A stretch of DNA of 64,000 nucleotides, taken from Merluccius polli (taxonomy: Eukaryota > Chordata > Actinopteri > Gadiformes > Merlucciidae). Below the pieces are notes generated by a model that ran no database searches, was not told the DNA's origin, and saw only the letters and a list, made by a program, of their open reading frames with translations. The stretch is taken from the NCBI GenBank assembly GCA_030340625.1, contig JAOPHQ010003471.1:1-64000 (forward strand), read 5' to 3'. The translations under genes and the position numbers were made by a program. Below, one piece after another: positions 59,835 to 64,000 of the stretch (the stretch's first letter is position 1; each line of letters opens with the position of its first letter).

Positions 59835-61154
59835 CTCGAAAGGGACAAAAAATATTAGCAGTTCAAAGTAAATGGTTTGTGTTGCAAAGATTTCACTCCA
59901 GACAGAGCTTCAAATGTCATTTATTTTTGAGGGCTCACTGAGTCCACCCATCATTAGGCTAACCACTAGTCAGACTACCCATTATTCTTACACTAAAGTA
60001 GTGGCGTCTCTAGACTATACCACAAGTCACAATGCTTGAATCATATCTCTATCAATTATCTCTTTTCCATGTCAAGTCACTTCGATAAATCTTTGCTGGT
60101 ACCGCTGCGATCTGGGAATAAATAGCTCGGTTCAGTGAGGTGGAGACAGCTTCCTGTGAGTCAATGGGCCTTATTCACCTATAGTGGCCATCTTAGTTCC
60201 ATCTTGGTTCCATCATGGTTCTTAACGCAAGCTGGGTCCCGGCTAGGGTTGAGAACCAAGATGGTCGCTATAGGTGAATACGGCCAATGGAAGACCAACC
60301 TGCCTTGCTGCAACTACGGGGCTCAGCTGCCATCTTGGCTTAAATCAATGTCCATCTGTGGTGTGTCAAATGTCAACGTGGATGAACTCCATGTGTCTCC
60401 TATATGTAGGAGACACACCTTTAGGAAAACTTGTATTCTCGGTGTGTTTTCTTGTGACTTGCTTGGTTAGACCCTTGACAAAATTTGGACCCTTGACAAA
60501 ACCCACTCTTTCATTTTTTGAAGGGGGGATTTTGGAGAACCAGAAATCCTGGCTGCATGTATTAGACTTTATTGGTAATTAAATTTTTAACGACAACTAA
60601 TGACTTTTCCATGTTTAATCTAACATGACAATGGATATTATGAGTGTCCTGTTCAACATTATTGCAGTTTATAGTGCCAAAGCCTCATTCTCGGTCTAGT
60701 GATCCAACACACAAATCAGTAACAGGTTGATTAGATCCAGTTGTGATAACCCCAGTGAGATACAATCAGTTTCTCATGTTTTCATGAAGAACCTGGCAGA
60801 ACCTCCAAAATGACATTATTAATATAAAGCATCTGATCATCTATCTTTGGGGGAAATGTTTTTGCTTACAGCATAACTAACAACATCTGAGCACAGGGCT
60901 GCAATTGGATCATGCTGATTTTGGTTCTGGACTAGAGAGAGTCAGAGAGGTTTCAGTGAAAGTCCTTTGGGCTGGGGCAGAGAAATGGAGAGCAAGGGTA
61001 CTGAGAGACAGAGGGAGAGAGGGAGAGAGAGAGAGAGAGAGAGAGGAGAAGGAGAAGAAAAAGACAGAGGTGCAGGGAGGAAATGGACAAGCAGTTGGCC
61101 CTCAGGGTTAGATGGAGAGGGAGTAAGAAAGAGACTGACAGGGAGACAGTGATC

Positions 61155-61185
<31 letters not shown>

Positions 61186-62188
61186 AGAGAGAGGTTTCAG
61201 GGCCGACTCGACCCCTCTCCCCTGTACAGAGGTCCTTTATGAGTGCCGGGTCGCTGCCTGTCTCGGCACTCAGGCTCAAAATTCCAGGTTTGTGGACAGG
61301 ATGGCAGTGAGTTGGTGTGGCAAGGAAACGCTTCATTCAGCTCTGAGGGTGCTCAAAGACACACACACACATGCACACACACACACACGCACACACACAC
61401 ACACACACACACATACACGCACATGCATGCACACACACACAAAATCACACATGCGCACACACATACACACACACACCTGCACACACTAACAAGTGTGCTC
61501 TCTCTCTCACATACACACACACACGCACCCACACACACTCACAGCCGCATGCAAAAAGAAAAAAGGAAAACTCTCTTCCAACACACCTATCTTTCAGAGA
61601 GAGAAAGCGGAGAAACCTCTGGTGCTATTTTTGGTAGGACGACAGCTGTGAGATACAAAACCTTCTCTCATTTTCTTTTTCAATCAAGAATCCCCTCAGA
61701 CCAATCAGACCAGAGATGGTCGGCCAACCAGATGAGCAGTGCACACACACACACACACACAGACACACACACCGACACAGAGTCCTGTTTCTGTGAATGG
61801 CCCGGAGTGCACAGAGTTCATAAGACCGCTCCGCACCCCATGCTGAAATTATTTTTTTATTATTTTTTTTTTAACTTCCTTTACATATTTTTTTTCTCTC
61901 TCTCTCTCTCTCTCTTGCTCCAATATAACACCGTGGACCCACGGAGGTCAGCGTGGCGTCGCTGAAAGACGGACTATGCTAGAGACAGAGGTGTGCCTTT
62001 ATATGGGCCATCACTGCGTACAGTGTGTGGAAACTGTGTATGTGTGTAAAGAGCGGAGCCTACAGACTCGCTCTGTTATGCTTGGCTCTGTGGCCGGGGG
62101 GCATTCCTGATAGCCACTGATTCTCTACTCTTTTCCCTTTAAAGCCACAAGAAAACTTCACCGATTTCCCCTCAGTGCTTGTAGTTTC

Positions 62189-62246
<58 letters not shown>

Positions 62247-62980
62247 CAGTATATGTATATATATGCCAAGAAAATGACAAGATCACCAGGTCACCAGAGT
62301 TTAATTTTAAACATATCTGTGCCAATTGTAGTCACATTAATCACATAATTACGTTCTCAGCTATACTGGAAACCATCAGGCAGTGAATATTACATTATAA
62401 TATCGACATAATCTCAGAGAAGCTTTTTGACGATGAAAGTGGATCTCCTTAACGCGGAAACGTACTTCTCCTTAATTATGGACCACAACTCAAACACGCC
62501 ACTTATGGATTCCATAATGCAGGATATGCGACGCAAGCAATGCGAGCATTATTCAAAGTGACCCATAACCCTGCAGATCTACATCGATACCAATACAGCG
62601 AAGACGGTCCAACTCGCTGTGACACAGTGTCACGTGTGCCACTGTTGCAAAATATCACCTGTTAGACCTCTAAACTCCTCAGAAACACACACAGCTCAGC
62701 ACATATGGGCGATCGTCGGACTAACCATTCAATAAACACATAAAGCAACAACAAAACAACCAAAACAGCAAAAAAAAAACAGAATCTCCCGGAAATAAAA
62801 TAACCAACACAATTTTTCAATTAGCCGTGGCTACCATCCACCAATTAGCTAGCAGAACTTCATTCTCTCCACTCAAACACACAGCTGGTCAGCTTCGGAG
62901 AGACTAAAAAACCTTTAAAAACGCCTAATCGCCTAATCTCTACCACGGCATGAAGAAGATATTACCGGCTGCACACTTAC
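59835..62980 (-). other. epyc: epyc first intron (upstream of the coding start)
   Basis: The acceptor TTTTTTGTCCCTTTCGAG|GTGGG ends at 59835, seven bases before the ATG, so the gene has at least one untranslated 5' exon. The interval holds the hairpin MITE, (GA)n patches (61008-61060, 61155-61195), CA arrays (61357-61455) and (TA)n at 62192-62234. No gene was recognised. Confidence 0.55.
60166..60285. mobile_element. 120-bp MITE-like hairpin element
   Basis: The ends GGGCCTTATTCACCTATAGT and CTATAGGTGAATACGGCC are long inverted repeats (about 25 of 30 over the full arm). They enclose a further pair, CATCTTGGTTCC and GAACCAAGATGG, so nearly the whole element can fold on itself. A short AAT flanks both sides. 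Confidence 0.65.
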
Positions 62981-63060
62981 CTCTGTCTCCTGCTCTCCCG
63001 AATGGTCCCACCAGCTGTGATGGGGATGCTGAGGCTCGGGACCTGGCCAATAGCGAGAGG
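62981..63060 (-). other. epyc: possible untranslated first exon of epyc
   Basis: A strong donor GACAGAG|GTAAGTGTG lies at 62981|62980 on the minus strand. CTATTGGCC (CCAAT type) is just upstream near 63045. It is placed correctly for a non-coding exon 1, but its start and use are unproven. Confidence 0.4.
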
Positions 63061-63134
63061 TCGCGCCGGGTGCCCTGAAGAAGGGTGGGAGGGCGTGTGT
63101 TGTGTGTGTGTGAAGGTGTGAGCTGGGCTCAGGT

Positions 63135-63136
<2 letters not shown>

Positions 63137-63188
<52 letters not shown>
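63137..63188. repeat. (TG)n microsatellite
   Basis: About 26 TG units upstream of the possible epyc exon 1. Interrupted CA arrays follow at 63350-63410. Confidence 0.95.
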
Positions 63189-63190
<2 letters not shown>

Positions 63191-63569
63191 GGTCTGTGAG
63201 CAGCACTCAGCAGACCCGACTGCCCCGTCCTGTTACGTGTGAAGGTAGGCACTGAGAAGGAGCCCGGTGGAGACGATCGCTTTTGGTCACTTTGACGTGT
63301 TGCAGTGCACCCCGCTTAGCCACCTCCACACACCCACTCTCCATACGCACACACACATGCACGGACGCATGCACACACACACACACACACACACGTGCGC
63401 GCATACACACAGACCCCCAACCAATATCAAAATATATTTTTATCCCCTACAAGAGTATCCATTATTTTAACATATTTGTTTTTTCACGAAGAGTGCAGTC
63501 CTATAGGCCTGAAATATTTGTCTGTCTTTTCCTGAGGTGAAACTCTGGCATGTGCTCCTTTCATGTCTG

Positions 63570-63698
63570 GTGGTGGGGGGGGGGGGGGGGGGGTTGTGGT
63601 GGTGGTGGGGGTCTACGGGGCCCCAGGACACAATGGGACCTCTGTGAAGAGCCCCTCTTAGCACGGCCCTGGGAGGAAGTACCTGCATGGTGGAAGGC

Positions 63699-63780
<82 letters not shown>

Positions 63781-64000
63781 ACTGTATGCAGTCTGACCCA
63801 GGATCAGGAGTATGTGTTTAGGTCTGACCCAGGATCAGTATTTAACTGTGGTAGGATCAGTAGTATGTGTTTAGATCTGACCCATTATCAGTGTTTTGCT
63901 GCAGTAACTGAAGCATGTTATTCTACAGTCACTGTAGTAGTATGTCATTTTAACTGTAGGATGTGTGTTTAACTGTAGTAGGATCAGTAGGATGTGATTT
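63570..64000. repeat. G run, (CT)n array and tandem repeat at the window end
   Basis: G18 at 63576-63593, (CT)n at 63699-63775, then copies of TCTGACCCAGGATCAG with GTATGTGTTTAG, about 40-60 bp apart, running to the window edge. Nothing here is coding. Confidence 0.85.

Overview
This window is nuclear DNA of a ray-finned (teleost) fish. It carries parts of five recognisable vertebrate gene loci plus one unnamed gene, all split into short exons with GT-AG introns. The order USP44(+) METAP2(-) VEZT(-) FGD6(+) is the mirror image of the human 12q22 order, which supports each assignment. The window is unusually rich in long (CA)n/(TG)n arrays, pure C/G runs and minisatellites. That density recalls codfishes (Gadiformes), but the species is inference only.

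Layout: 1-890 holds the last two exon pieces of usp44 and then its 3' UTR. 4066-8984 (minus) is a complete 11-exon metap2 of 484 residues whose metal-binding and catalytic residues are all present. 11200-23180 (minus) is a complete 12-exon vezt (vezatin), including a minor-spliceosome AT-AC intron and one apparent frameshift in exon 8. 24854-42760 (plus) is a 21-exon fgd6 of about 1350 residues with an open frame throughout (DH, PH, FYVE and PH domains). 45597-47866 (plus) is a trihelix (Myb/SANT-like) gene with a NRF-1/YY1/ETS-type promoter, 14 charged heptads and one apparent frameshift. 49400-63060 (minus) is epyc (epiphycan), a class III small leucine-rich proteoglycan. Its region before the leucine-rich repeats is enlarged by tandemly duplicated phase 1-1 exons. 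One of these encodes about 40 Ser-Gly dipeptides in 10-residue repeats, a serglycin-like array of potential glycosaminoglycan sites.

The genes do not form a functional unit: they are a deubiquitinase, an N-terminal methionine protease, an adherens-junction protein, a CDC42 exchange factor, a putative DNA-binding protein and a matrix proteoglycan. usp44 and metap2 converge tail to tail, with candidate poly(A) signals about 120 bp apart. vezt and fgd6 start head to head about 1.7 kb apart. The remaining DNA is intron or spacer with simple repeats and short non-autonomous transposons. The strongest candidate for something new is the epyc Ser-Gly domain and its exon-duplication history.
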